Shown here: piece after piece, positions 13,409 to 24,785 of the stretch | Layout: every line of letters begins with the position of its first letter | Position numbering within the stretch: position 1 is the stretch's first letter | Assembly (NCBI RefSeq): GCF_002575655.3 | Contig: NC_053037.3 | Location: 319,017,294 to 319,081,293 of the forward strand | Direction: 5' to 3' | Source: Aegilops tauschii subsp. strangulata | Lineage: Eukaryota > Streptophyta > Magnoliopsida > Poales > Poaceae | DNA length: 64,000 bases | Translations under genes and position numbers: made by a program | The notes under the pieces: generated by a model | Databases searched by the model: none | Told to the model about the DNA's origin: nothing | The model's input: the letters and a program-made list of their open reading frames with translations, nothing else

Positions 13409-13431
13409 GTAACAGAATAATATTCTGTTAC
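13409..13431. repeat. Perfect inverted repeat, 11-bp arms
   Basis: GTAACAGAATA is followed by one base and then TATTCTGTTAC, giving a hairpin with virtually no loop. It lies at the right end of the degenerate repeat block and may mark an element terminus. Confidence 0.5.
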
Positions 13432-13451
13432 GTGAAACAGAATAGCCCAGA

Positions 13452-13520
13452 TGTGTGTGTGTGTGTATAGGTCATAACTTATTCTTATATATATATATAT
13501 ATTAATACTATATATATAGT
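13452..13520. repeat. Microsatellites (TG)n and (TA)n
   Basis: An uninterrupted TG run at about 13452-13466 is followed by a TA-rich run from about 13486, with a second short TA run near 13509-13518. These are simple sequence repeats between the decayed repeat block and the MITE. Confidence 0.7.
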
Positions 13521-13537
13521 AATACTATTCATCTCCC

Positions 13538-13880
13538 AGGGTGCAAAATAAGTTATTCTTTACCCGAGGTAATCTTACACTCGTTTCAGAAATAATTACA
13601 TTTGGGATTCAAATAGTTATGTTCATATTGATTCACTGAGTAAAACTTGGCATAAAAAACAAAAATATAGGTCATAAGACAAGAAAATTTGCATTTTATG
13701 TATATTTTACATTATGTTTTTATGTTTGTAATTTTACGTAACATAAATATATTTTTACGGTGATTATATATTTTTACGGTGTCTTTTTATGTTTGAAATA
13801 AGACAAAATTTATGGAACGTAAAATTACAGTGCATTGATGGTAAAATAGAGGGGGAGAAGAATAATTATTCCTCACCCAG
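13538..13880. mobile_element. Small TIR element (MITE-like)
   Basis: The left end, from CAGGGTGCAAAATAAG, and the reverse complement of the right end, CTGGGTGAGGAATAAT, align over about 28 bp with several mismatches. That gives imperfect terminal inverted repeats around 340 bp of AT-rich non-coding DNA. A 20-bp near-identical direct repeat ending CATCTCCCAG flanks the block, at about 13521 and 13901. Superfamily and target duplication are not settled. Confidence 0.4.
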
Positions 13881-14219
13881 GGTGACGAATTTGAATAAAG
13901 TAATATTATTCATCTCCCAGTATATATCAGTGAAGAATAAACTCAAATGATGACTTTGATAAATTTGACGAAATTGCAAATGATGAAAAACTCAAATTTG
14001 AAGAAAGTCAAAGAGAGGTGGTGGCTTTACCCATCGTATAAGAACTTTGATGACTTCAGACACCGCGTACAATTGTCATAGGGTTCTGAGAGTCAAGTTC
14101 TTCGTTAATTTCTTCACATTTAGAGGGTTACTTCGTGTGTTGTGCATCAAAGTCATCAAAAATGCATAAGCGTTAGGATGTGTGTCCACTTCAGAGGACA
14201 TTCGAACATTCTGGGATGT

Positions 14220-16473
14220 TTAGCTCACACACAACTTGCAGAACCTCTTTTCATCCAAGGGCTCAGTGTAGATATCGGCAAGCTGGTCTTCGGTCTTCAC
14301 GTGGTCGATGACGATGTCTCCCTTCAGCACATGATCACGAAGAAAATGGTGACGAATCTGGATATGTTTCACCTTGCAATGTTGCACTGGGTTGTGGGTG
14401 ATCTTGATAGCACTATCGTTGTCACAGAAGAGAGGGACTTTTTTCACGTTGACGCCATAGTCCTTGAGGGCTTGCTTCATCCAAAGCAACTGTGAGCAGC
14501 AGGCACCAATGGCAATGTATTCATCCTTAGTTGTGGATAGAACCACGCTAGTCTGCTTCTTTGAGGACCAACAGACAGGAGATCGTCCGAGGAAATGGCA
14601 TGTGCCTGATGTAGACTTGCGATCCACATGATCTCCAGTGTAATCAGAATCAGAAAATCCAGCTAGATCAAAAGATGAGCCCTTGGGATACCATAATCCA
14701 AGCGTTGGTGTATGAGCTAAATATCGAAGAATTTTTTTCACAACCTAATGGTGTGATTCCTTACGTGTCGCTTGAAATCGGGCACACATGCAAACGCTAA
14801 GCATAATATCTAGCCTAGATGCGCATAGCTAAAGAAGCGAACCAATGATGGAGCGATATACCTTCTGATCGAAATCTTTACCACTTTCGTGAGTGTCGAG
14901 TTGACCATAAGTAGGCATTGGAATTTTTAGGCCTTTGCAGTCTTGCATGCCAAATTTCTTCAGGCAATCTTTGAGGTATTTCATCGAGAAATGAAGATGC
15001 CATTGGGTTTTTGACGAATTTGAAGACCAAGTAAGAATTTTAATTCTCCCATCATAGACATATGATATTCTTCATGCATCATCTATGCAAATTCGTCACT
15101 AAAATTCTTGTTAGTGCAACCAAAGTTAATATCATCAACATATATTTGGCATATGAACAGTTCACCATCATGAAATTTAGTGAAAAGAGTAGGATCAAGT
15201 GAACCGGGTTTGAAACCCTTTTTCTTCAGGAATTCCTTCAATGTATCATACCAAGCCCGTGGGGCTTGCTTGAGGCCATAGAGAGCCTTGTTTAGTCTGA
15301 AGACTTTGTCCGAATGCTTTGGATCCTCAAAACCTGGTGGTTGAGCAACATAGACTTCTTCCTCAAGCTTACCATTGAGGAATGCACTTTTCACATCTAT
15401 TTGATATAAGAGAATATTGTGATGGTTAGTAGATGCAAGCAATACACGAATATATTCAAGCCTAGCAACAGGTGCAAAAGTTTCACCGAAAGCAATACCG
15501 TCAACCTGTGTGTAGCCTTGTGCTACAAGACGAGCCTTATTCCTTACCACTTGGCCATTTTCATCTTGCTTGTTGCGGTAGATCCACTTAGTGTCGATGA
15601 TATTGTGCTTGCGTGGATCAGGTCGATTCACAAGCTCCTACACATTGTTGAGATCGAATTGTTGCAATTCTTCTTGCATGGCTTGAATCCACTCAGGCTC
15701 CAGAAACGCTTCAACAACTTTGGTGGGCTTTGTAATGGAGACAAATGCATAATGCCCACAAAAGTTAGCTAGATGTGAAGCCCTTGAGCGAGTGAGGGGA
15801 CCAGGTGCAATAATGTTGTCGAGGATCTTCTCAATCTGCACTTCATTCGCCACTCGTGGATGAGTTGGACGAGGGTCTTGTTGAGGTTGAGCATTTTCCT
15901 CAGAGTCATTTTCTTCAGGAGCAGTAGTTTCTTTAGGACGAGGAATGATCACTTCTTCTTCAGCTATTTCCTCACTTGGCACTATTTCACCAGTGCCCAT
16001 CTGCTTGATAGATTCCTCGGGAGGCATTTCATCTAGCACAGGAGGCAGGTGCTCTCTTTGTGATCTGTTAGTTTCATCAAACCGCACATCTACAATTTCA
16101 ACAACCTTGTTGCGATAGGTGTTGAAGACTCTCTAGGCGTGTGAGTCCTTTCCGTAACCAAGCATAAAACCTCATGTGCTTTCGGTGCAAATTTGGAATT
16201 GTGATGAGGATCTCTAATCCAACATTTAGCACCGAAGACTTTGAAATAACTTACATTGGGCTTTTTGTCAGTGAGGAGCTCATATGAAGTCTTCTTGAGG
16301 AATTTGTGAAGATATACTCAATTGATGATGTGACAAGCAGTATCAATTTCTTCAGGCCACCATCGACGAGGTGTCTTGTATTCATCAAGCATAGTGCGAC
16401 CCATCTCAATGAGTGTCTTGTTCTTGTGCTCAACAATTCCATTCTGCTGAGGAGTATAGGGAGCAGAGAGCTC
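14220..16473 (-). pseudogene. Copia A pol, distal part: integrase C-terminus, reverse transcriptase, RNase H
   Basis: Three blocks are recognisable. RNase H is at 14220-14741, with an SDSDYTGD-like first acidic motif, DRKSTSGTCHFLG and a TKDEYIA motif. Reverse transcriptase is at 15083-15631, with [33 protein letters not shown] and the catalytic YVDD. The integrase-RT linker is at 15638-16087. Integrase C-terminal sequence continues from 16088 to 16473, where the 16474 element interrupts it. RT and RNase H are joined only across frameshifts at 14742-15082. The protein cannot be made as it stands. Confidence 0.85.
16469..16473. other. Target site duplication AGCTC (left)
   Basis: AGCTC directly precedes the TGATACG start of the inserted element and is repeated at 23889-23893 directly after it. 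Both copies lie within the integrase sequence of Copia A. Confidence 0.9.
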
Positions 16474-17978
16474 TGATACGTCTCCGTCGTATCTATAATT
16501 TTTGATTGTTTCATGCCAATATTATACAACTTTCACATATTTTTGGCAACTTTTCATATGATTTATTGGACTAACCTATTGATCCAGTGCCCAGTGCCAG
16601 TTCCTGTTTGTTGCATGTTTTTTGTATCGCAGAAAATCCATATCAAACGAAGTCCAAACGCGATAAAAATTTACGGAGATTTATTTTGGAATTTATGTGA
16701 TTTTTGGGGGGTGGAATCAACGCAAACGGGGGCTGACAGAGCGCACAACCCACCAGGGCGCGCCAGGCACCCCCTGGCGCGCCCAGGTGTCTTGTGCCCT
16801 CCTTGAAGGTCGGTTGGGGCCCTTCTTCTGGCGCAAGAAAGATAATTTATGGAAAAAATTGTGTAAACATTTCAGCGCAATCGGAGTTACGGATCTCCGG
16901 GAATTTAAGAAACGGTGAAGGGCCAGATCTAGGGAACGCGAAACAGAAGAGAACAGAGAGGGAGATCCAATCTCGGAGGGACTCCCACCCCTCCGCCACC
17001 ATGGAGACCATGGACCAAAGGGGGGTCCCTCCTCCCATCTAGGGGGGAGGCCAAGGAAGAAGAAGAAGGAGGGGGGCTCTCCCCCCGTCGCTTCCGGTGG
17101 CGCCGGAGTGCCGCCGAGGCTAGGATCGTGATGGTGATCTACATCAACAATCTTGCTACAGTCAACACCAACTTTCTTCCCCTCTATGCAGCGGTGTAAC
17201 ACCCCTTCTCCCTGCTGTAATCTCTACTTAAACATGGTGCTCAACTCCATATATTATTTCCCAATGGTCAATGGTTATCCTATGATGTTTGAGTAGATCC
17301 GTTTTGTCCTGTGGGTTAATCGTGATCTTGGTTGGTATGATTGTATATTTTATTAATGGTGTTGTCCTACGGTGCCCTCTGTCTCGCACAAACGTAAGGG
17401 GCTCCTGCTGTAGGGTGTTGCAATACATTCATGGTTTGCTTACGGTGGGTTGTGAGAGTGACAGAAGCTTAAACCCGAGTAGGTGGGTTGTGACGTATGG
17501 GAGTAAAGAGGACTTGATACTTAATGCTATGGTTGGGTTTCACGACCTTAATGATCTTTAGTAGTTGCGGATGCTTGCTAGGGGTCCAATCATAAGTGCA
17601 TATGATCCAAGTAGAGAAAGTATGTTAGCTCATGCCTCTCCCTCATATAAAATTACAAGAATGACTATCGGTACTTGTTATCAATTGCCTAGGGACAAAT
17701 AACTTTCTAGTTGACAAAAACCCTTTTACTAAACACCTAACTTTTATTATCTTGCAAAATACTTCTAGTTTTATTTTTGCAAAGTAGTTCTAGCATCACT
17801 CCTACAAAATAGTTTCATACTTGTTTCCGGTAAAGCAAACGTCAAGTGTGCGTAGAGTTGTATCGGTGGTCGATAGAACTTGAGGGAATATTTGTTCTAC
17901 CTTTAGCTCCTCGTTGGGTTCGACACTCTTAGTTATCAAAAAATGCTACAAATGATCCCCTATACTTGTGCGTTATCA
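16474..17978 (+). repeat. Left LTR of the 16474-23888 element
   Basis: Starts TGATACGTCTCC and ends GTTATCA. It holds a GC-rich near-palindrome, CCAGGGCGCGCC at 16753-16764 with a decayed right arm at 16766-16777. The right LTR keeps a perfect version. Frames within it are not genes. Confidence 0.9.
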
Positions 17979-17988
17979 AGACCTTTTT

Positions 17989-18007
17989 CCGGCGCCGTTG
18001 CTGGGGA
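17989..18007 (+). other. Primer-binding site (tRNA-Asp type)
   Basis: CCGGCGCCGTTGCTGGGGA, ten bases after the LTR end, matches the complement of the plant tRNA-Asp 3' end (TGGCGCCGTTGCCGGGGA) except for two bases. Confidence 0.75.
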
Positions 18008-18102
18008 GCAATAGCATGGGGTGAATATTCTCGTGTGTGCTTGTTTGCTTTATCACTAAGTAGTTTTTATTTTCTGCTCTAAGTTGTTCTCTATCTTTAG
18101 TT

Positions 18103-19451
18103 ATGGATATGGAACACGAAACACCAAAAAAATTAGTGGTACTTGCTACTCATGGAGATGGGGAACCTCCTAAAACCCTCGATGCTCGCTATGTGAAAAA
18201 TGTTATGCACTACTTTGATAATCCTGAGAAAACCCCATTCAACATGATAATGGAAGTAACGTTGGATCAACGTGAATATTTTAGGGATTATCGGTTGACA
18301 CAAAAAGGGAAACTTTTATGGGATCAAATTTATATGTTGCATCGGTATGCTCGGGATTTATGCTTAAGATATGATTATACTTGTTGCTCTAGGATGAATG
18401 CTCCACACCTTCCCTGTTCATGCAAATTTAATGATAATGAAACCTTGGCTTCTTATGCTAATGGTATATATGATTACTATGATGTGGAAAGAATAGAAGA
18501 ATTTGTTGCTTTTAAGGGTGCTTATGAAATTGAATCTTTGTTTGAAAAGTATGAAGCTTTTGATGATGATGTTTATAGACCTGAAAATTTTCATATCCTT
18601 AAATATTGCTATGATAATTATAAGTTCAATTCCGATATTGATGAATTTATTGAGAGAGTCTCCGCTGTCCAAGAAGAGACCAATATTTTGCAGGAGTCTA
18701 TGGAAGAAGGAATTGATGAAAGTGTGAGCTCATTGGATGAAAAAGATGATCAGGAGAGCGAAGAACAAAAGGGGGAAGAGCGGATTAGCTACCCGTGCCC
18801 ACCTTCTAATGATAGTAACCCTCCAACTCATACATTATTTAATTTTCCTTCGTTCTTACCGAAGCATGAATGCCATGATAATTGCTATGATCCCGTTGAT
18901 TCTTTGAAATATCCCTTTTTGATGAACTTGATGCTTGTTATGCTTGTGGCCAAGATGCCAATATGAATTATGCTTATGGAGATGAACTTGCTATAGTTCC
19001 TTATGTTAAGAATGAAATTGTTGCTATTGCACCCACACATGATAGTCCTATTACATTTTTGAATTCTCCCGACTACACTATATCCGAGAAGTTTGCACTT
19101 ATTAAGGATTACATTGATGGGTTGCGTTCTACCACTACACATGATGATTTTGATGAATATAATATGCATGTGCTTGCTGCTCCTACTTGCAATTATTATG
19201 AGAGAGGAACTACATGTCCGCCTCTTTATGTTTCCAACACGAAAGAATTGCAAGAAACTTCTTATGCTATGTATTGGCCTTTACTTGATGTGCATGAATT
19301 GTTCTTGTATGACATGCCGATGCATAGGAAGAGAGTTAGGCTTCGTCATTGCATGATATATGTTTCTTTGTGCTCACTACTAAATGCCAAATCATTGCTA
19401 ATTAAAATTGGCTTTGATAAACCTTGGGATCCGGGTGGATCCGTTACTTGA
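18103..19451 (+). pseudogene. Orphan ORF of a non-autonomous retrotransposon, broken by one frameshift
   Basis: The first frame (18103-18966, 287 codons) begins with an acidic sequence starting MDMEHETPKK. The second (18963-19451) continues the same protein. In-frame sequence upstream of 18963 runs back without a stop to about 18905, and a one-base loss in the T-run near 18901-18905 explains the shift, so the ancestral product was about 449 residues. The protein is rich in Asp, Glu, Tyr and Cys, with paired Cys and His residues around CCSRMNAPHLPCSCKF and a Cys/His cluster near HECHDNCYDP. No transmembrane segment or retroviral enzyme motif is seen. Similar ORFs recur in Triticeae repeats. 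Function is unknown, and a Gag-like or RNA-binding role is only a guess. Confidence 0.6.
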
Positions 19452-22370
19452 GCACTTTATGCCAAGCTTAATGGCTTTAAAGAAAGCGCTGCCAGGGAGA
19501 CAACCCGGAAGTTTTAGAGAGTCATTTATTTCTGTTGAGTGCTTTTATAAATTTTAAAAACACAAAAAATATAGAGGGTAACCCAAAACTTTTCAAAAAG
19601 GAAAGTGAAAGTGAGAGAGACAAGCATTGTTGAAGTGGGGGAGCTCCTTGAACTTTGTTCATGCTCAGGGAAACTTTGTGAATCTTAATTGCAGAAACTT
19701 TTCAACAAAAATAATTACCCCCTTGTAAAATTCCATTGTATTATAAAAATAATGTGCTAAGATTTGCCTTTAGGATGTTTAAATTGCTTGTTGGTTTGTG
19801 CGGTGCAAAACAGAAACTTTGGCTGTAGTGCGCGATTTTAGATTTTTTTTACTGGAACGTCAAACGCTTCTAAAACCTTTTGTACTATCTTTCTATACAA
19901 AATTTTTATTTTGCCTAATTGTTTCGGAATTTTTAGAGTTACAGAAGTATGGTGGATGTTCGAATCTTTACAGACTGTCCTGTTTTCACATATTGCTGTT
20001 ATAGCTTCATTATTTGCGTATGTTTGAATTCTTGTTGAAGCCTCCTAGACTTGGGGCCATAGAATTGTGATAGAATAAAGTGGGTAATGTTTATTTATAA
20101 TTAAACAATAATGTTACAGCAGTACATGATGGGATTTCATTGCCATATTCACTAACCCCGCCACTAAAAGTTCGGTTAAGTTTTGTGTGGATGAAGTGTT
20201 CGAAGATCGAGGAGGTCTCGATGTGAGGAGAAGGAGGAGAGGCAAGAGCTAAAGCTTGGGGATGCCCAAGGCACCCAAGTAAATATTCAAGGAGAATCAA
20301 GCGTCTAAGCTTGGGGATTCCCCGGAAGGCATCCCATCGTTCTTCAACAAGTATCGGTATGTTTTCGGATTCGTTTCGTTCATGTGATATGTGCAAATCT
20401 TGGAGCGTCTTTTGCATTTGGTTTTCACCTTTCTTTTATGCACCATGCTGGTATGAGATAGTCCATGGTTTATTTATAGAATTATCATTGCACTTCACTT
20501 ATATCTTTTGAGTGTGGCTTTATAGAATGCTTCATGTGCTTCACTTATATCATTTGAAGTTTGGATTGCCTGTTTCACTTCACCTAGAAAACTGTTGTTT
20601 GAAGAATGCTCTTTTGCTTCACTTATATTTATTAGAGCATGGTATTTTGTAGAAAGAATTAAACTCTCATTCTTCACTTAGATCTATTTAAGAGAGTCAA
20701 CAGGAATTGGTCAATTGCATGGTTAGTCATAAAATCCTACATAAAACTTGTGGATCACTAAATATGATATGTTTGATTCCTTGCAATAGTTTTGCGATAT
20801 AGAGATGGAATATGTGGGAGGCACTAGTAAATGGTTGTGTTTAGTAGGAATATTGGTGTTAAGGTTTGTGATTCCCGAAGCATGCACGTATAGTCTCTCG
20901 TTATGCTATGATGTTGGAGCATGATTAATTATTGATTGTCTTTCTTATGAGTGGCGGTCGGGGATGAGCGATGGTCTTTTCCTACCAATCTATCCCCCTA
21001 GGGGCATGCGTAGTAGTACTTTGCTTCGAGGGCTAATAAACCTTTGCAATAAGTATATGAGTTCTTTATGACTAATGTGAGTCCATGGATTATACGCACT
21101 CTTACCTTTTCGCAATTTGCTAGCCTCTATCGTACCGTGCATTGCCCTTTCTCACATCGAGACGTGGTGCAAACTTCGCAGGTGCATCCAAACCCCGTGA
21201 TATGATACGCTCTATCACACATAAGCCTTGTTATATCTTTCTCAAAAAAGCCACCATACCTACCTATTATGGCTTTTCCATGGCCATTCTGAGATATATT
21301 GCCATGCAACTTCCACCGCTTCCGTTTGATGACTTGGGCATTCATTGTCATAATTCTTTGCATGATCATGTAGCTGACATAGTGTTTGTGGCTCAGCCAC
21401 CGTTCATCATTTTTTATACATGTTACGCTAGATCATTGCACATCCTGGTACATGCCAGAGGCATTTATATAGAGTCATATTTTGTCATAGGTATCGAGTT
21501 GTAATTTTTATTTCTTTTGAGTTATAAGTAAATAGAAGTGTGATGATCATCATTATTCATTTTTAGAGCAGTGCCCCAGTGAGAAAAGGATGATGGAGAC
21601 TATGATTCCCCCAAAAGTCGGGACGAGACTCCGGACAATGAGAGAAAAAGAAAAAGAAAAAATAAACAAAGAGAGAAGGGGCATTGTTTAAAGTATCCTT
21701 TACCACACTTGTGCTTCAAAGTAGCACCATGTTTTTCATATGGAGAGTCTCCTATGTTGTCACTTTCATATACTAGTGGGAATTTTTCATTATAGGATTA
21801 GATGCACACCCACTTAGTTTTCATATTGAGCTTTCATACACTTATAGCTCTTAGTGCATTCGTTGCATGGCAATCCCTACTCCTTGCATTGATTTGATGG
21901 GCATCTCCATACCCGTTGGTTAGCCGCGTCGATGTGAGACTTTCTTACCTTTTTGTCTTCTTTATATTTACACCTATCATCATACTCTATTCCACCTGTA
22001 GTGTTATATCCATGGCTTGCGCTCATGTATTGCGTGATTGTTGAAAAAGCTGAAGCGCGTTAAAAAGTATGAACCAATTTCTCCGCTTATCATCGAGGTT
22101 GTGCATGATAAATACTTTGTGTTAAGAAGACAGAGCAAGACAAGACTATATGACTTTGTAGGGATAGCTTTCTTTAGCGTTGATATTTTGAAAGACATGA
22201 TTGTTTATTGGGATGCCTGAGTGTTGATGTCTTTATGTCAAATTATGGACTATTGCTTTGAATCACTTATGTCTTCATGCCACGATTAGATATATGATCA
22301 AGTTTATGTTAGGTAGCATTCCAAATCAAAAATTATCTTTTTATCATTTACCTACTCAAGGACGAGCAGG
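19452..22370 (+). other. Non-coding 3' part of the internal domain
   Basis: About 2.9 kb follow the orphan ORF without a recognisable gene. Just after the stop a motif containing AAAGCGCTGCCAGGGAGAC occurs. The longest frame (21142-21504) has no domain similarity. Confidence 0.5.
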
Positions 22371-22388
22371 AATTAAGCTTGGGGATGC
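22371..22388 (+). other. Polypurine tract of the 16474-23888 element
   Basis: GAATTAAGCTTGGGGATGC-type sequence immediately precedes the TGATACG start of the right LTR and is the expected plus-strand primer region. Confidence 0.55.
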
Positions 22389-23888
22389 TGATACGTCTCT
22401 GTCGTATCTATAATTTTTGATTGTTTCATGCCAATATTATACAACTTTCACATATTTTTGGCAACTTTTTATATGATTTATTGGACTAACCTATTGATCC
22501 AGTGCCCAGTGCCAGTTCCTGTTTGTTGCATGTTTTTTGTATCGCAGAAAATCCATATCAAAGGAAGTCCAAACGCGATAAAAATTTATGGAGATTTCTT
22601 TTGGAATTTATGTGATTTTTGGGAGGTGGAATCAACGCAAACGGGGGCCCACAGAGCCCACAACCCACCAGGGCGCGCCAGGCGCGCCCTGGCGCGCCCA
22701 AGTGTCTTGTGTCCTCCTCGAAGGTCGGATGGGGCCCTTATTCTAGCGCAAGAAAGATAATTTATGGATAAAATCGTGTAAAAATTTCAGCACAATCGGA
22801 GTTACGGATCTCCGAGAATTTAAGAAACGGTGAAGGGCCAGATGTGGGGAACGCGAAACAGAAGAGAACAGAGAGTGAGATCCAATCTTGGAGGGGCTCC
22901 CGCCCCTCTTCCGCCATGGAGACCAGTGGACCAGAGGGGGATCCCTCCTCCCATCTAGGGGGGAGGCCAAGGAAGAAGAAGAAGGAGGGGGCTCTCTCCC
23001 CCCTCGCTTCCGGTGGCGCCGGAGTGCCGCCGGGGCTAGGATCGTGACGGCGATCTACATCAACAATGTTGCTACCGTCAACACCAACTTTCTGCCCCTC
23101 TATGCAGCAGTGTAACACCCCTTCTCCCTGCTGTAATCTCTACTTAAACATGGTGCTCAACTCCATATATTATTTCCCAATGATCTATGGTTATCCTATG
23201 ATGTTTGAGTAGATCCGTTTTGTCCTGTGGGTAATCGTGATCTTGGTTGGTATGATTGTATATTTTATTTATGGTGCTCTCCTACGGTGCCCTCCGTCTC
23301 GCGCAAAGGGGCCCCCTCTGTAGGGTGTTGCAATACGTTCATGATTTGCTTACGGTGGGTTGTGAGAGTGACAGAAGCTTAAACCCGAGTAGGTGGGTTG
23401 TGACGTATGGGAGTAAAGGGGACTTGATACTTAATGCTATGGTTGGGTTTCACGACCTTAATGATCTTTAGTAGTTGCGGATGCTTGCTAGGGGTCCAAT
23501 CATAAGTGCATATGATCCAAGTAGAGAAAGTATGTTAGCTCATGCCTCTCCCTCATATAAAATTACAAGGATGATTACCGGTACTTGTTATCGATTGCCT
23601 AGGGACAAATAACTTTCTTGTTGACAAAAACCCTTTTACTAAACACCTAACTTTTATTATCTTGCAAAATACTTCTAGTTTTATTCTTGCAAAGTAGTTC
23701 TAGCATCACTCCTACAAAATAGTTTCATACTTGTTTCCGGTAAAGCGAACGTCAAGTGTGCGTAGAGTTGTATCTGTGGTCGATAGAACTTGAGGGAATA
23801 TTTGTTCTACCTTTAGCTCCTCGTTGGGTTCGACACTCTTATTTATCGAAAAAGGCTACAAACGATCCCCTATACTTGTGGGTTATGA
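22389..23888 (+). repeat. Right LTR of the 16474-23888 element
   Basis: Starts TGATACGTCTCT and ends at GGTTATGA just before AGCTC; the terminal CA has become GA. It contains a perfect inverted repeat, CCAGGGCGCGCC (22668-22679), one base, then GGCGCGCCCTGG (22681-22692). It is closely similar to the left LTR, with a few percent differences and small indels. Confidence 0.9.
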
Positions 23889-23893
23889 AGCTC
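23889..23893. other. Target site duplication AGCTC (right)
   Basis: Second copy of the five-base duplication made by insertion of the 16474-23888 element; Copia A integrase sequence resumes here. Confidence 0.9.
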
Positions 23894-24785
23894 ATGAGTG
23901 ATACCAAGTTCATCAAGATAGTCATCAAGGCCTGTGTTCTTGAACTCGGTGCCATTGTCGCTTCTTATATGCTTGATCTTCATGCCATAATTCGTCATGG
24001 CACGGTTAGCGAATCGTCTGAAGACGCCCTGCACTTCAGTCTTGAAGGTAATGATATGCACCCATGTGTAACGAGAATAGTCATCAACAATGATGAATCC
24101 ATTGAGCGATGCTGCATTGGTTAGTGTAGCATAATGAGTGGGACCAAAGAGATCCATGTGAACTAATTCAAAGGGATGAGAAGTGGTCAATGATTGTCTT
24201 CATGGAGTGCTTGGATCTGGTCATTTTTTTAGCTTCACAAGCACCGCAAAGGTGAGCTTTGACGAATTTGACGCCCTCGATGCCAATGATATGCTTCTTC
24301 TTGACGAGTGTGCTCAAATTCCTCATGCCAGCATGTCCAAGTCGCCGATGTCATAGCCAGCACTCTAAAGCTTTTGCCAGTAGACACGTGGCTGGTTGAG
24401 GACCTAGAGAGAAATCTACAATATACAAATCACCTCTCCTAAAGCCTCTGAAGACTTTGGACTTGTCAGATTCCATTAGCACAATGCATCTATATTTGCC
24501 AAAGATGACAATCATATCAAGATCACAAAGCATTGAGACAGGCATGAGGTTGTATCATAGGGACTCGACAAGCATCACCTTTTCCATGTGTCGATCCTTT
24601 GAGATAGTAACCTTACCCAGACCCAACACCTTGTTTTTTCCTTTGTTAGCGTAGGTGATATGCTTCAGATGAGACAGAATAAGGGGAGCATTGGTGAGGA
24701 GATTCCTATCACCAGTCATGTGATTTGTGCAGCCACTGTCCAAAACCCATTCAGTAGCTTTTGGAGTATCATCCTGTAGAAGCAT
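23894..24785 (-). pseudogene. Copia A pol, proximal part: protease and integrase N-terminal half
   Basis: Protease lies at 24555-24785, with the active-site run WVLDSGCTNHMTGD followed by the KGKNKVLGLGKVTI strand. The GAG-pre-integrase region is at 24351-24545. The integrase core at 23894-24190 shows VHMDLFGP, VDDYSRYTWV and SDNGTEFKN with the first two catalytic Asp. The integrase is cut at 23894 by the inserted element and resumes at 16473. Stops between blocks mean the frame is not intact. Confidence 0.85.

Larger units (their letters stand above)
16474..23888 (+). mobile_element. Non-autonomous LTR retrotransposon with an orphan ORF (probably Gypsy-type)
   Basis: LTRs at 16474-17978 and 22389-23888 (1505 and 1500 bp) start TGATACGTCTC. 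The first ends in CA, the second in GA after an apparent point change. Target duplications are AGCTC on both sides. A tRNA-Asp-type primer site follows the left LTR and a GCTTGGGGATGC purine-rich tract precedes the right LTR. The 4.4 kb internal domain lacks protease, integrase, RT and RNase H and carries only one gene-like reading frame (18103-19451). It must have used enzymes from another element. Family is not named with confidence; the tRNA-Asp primer is common in Triticeae Gypsy elements. Confidence 0.9.

Noticed and set aside
18418..19253. Minus-strand Ile/Phe-rich ORFs opposite the orphan ORF
   Set aside because: They are shadows of the acidic plus-strand frame.
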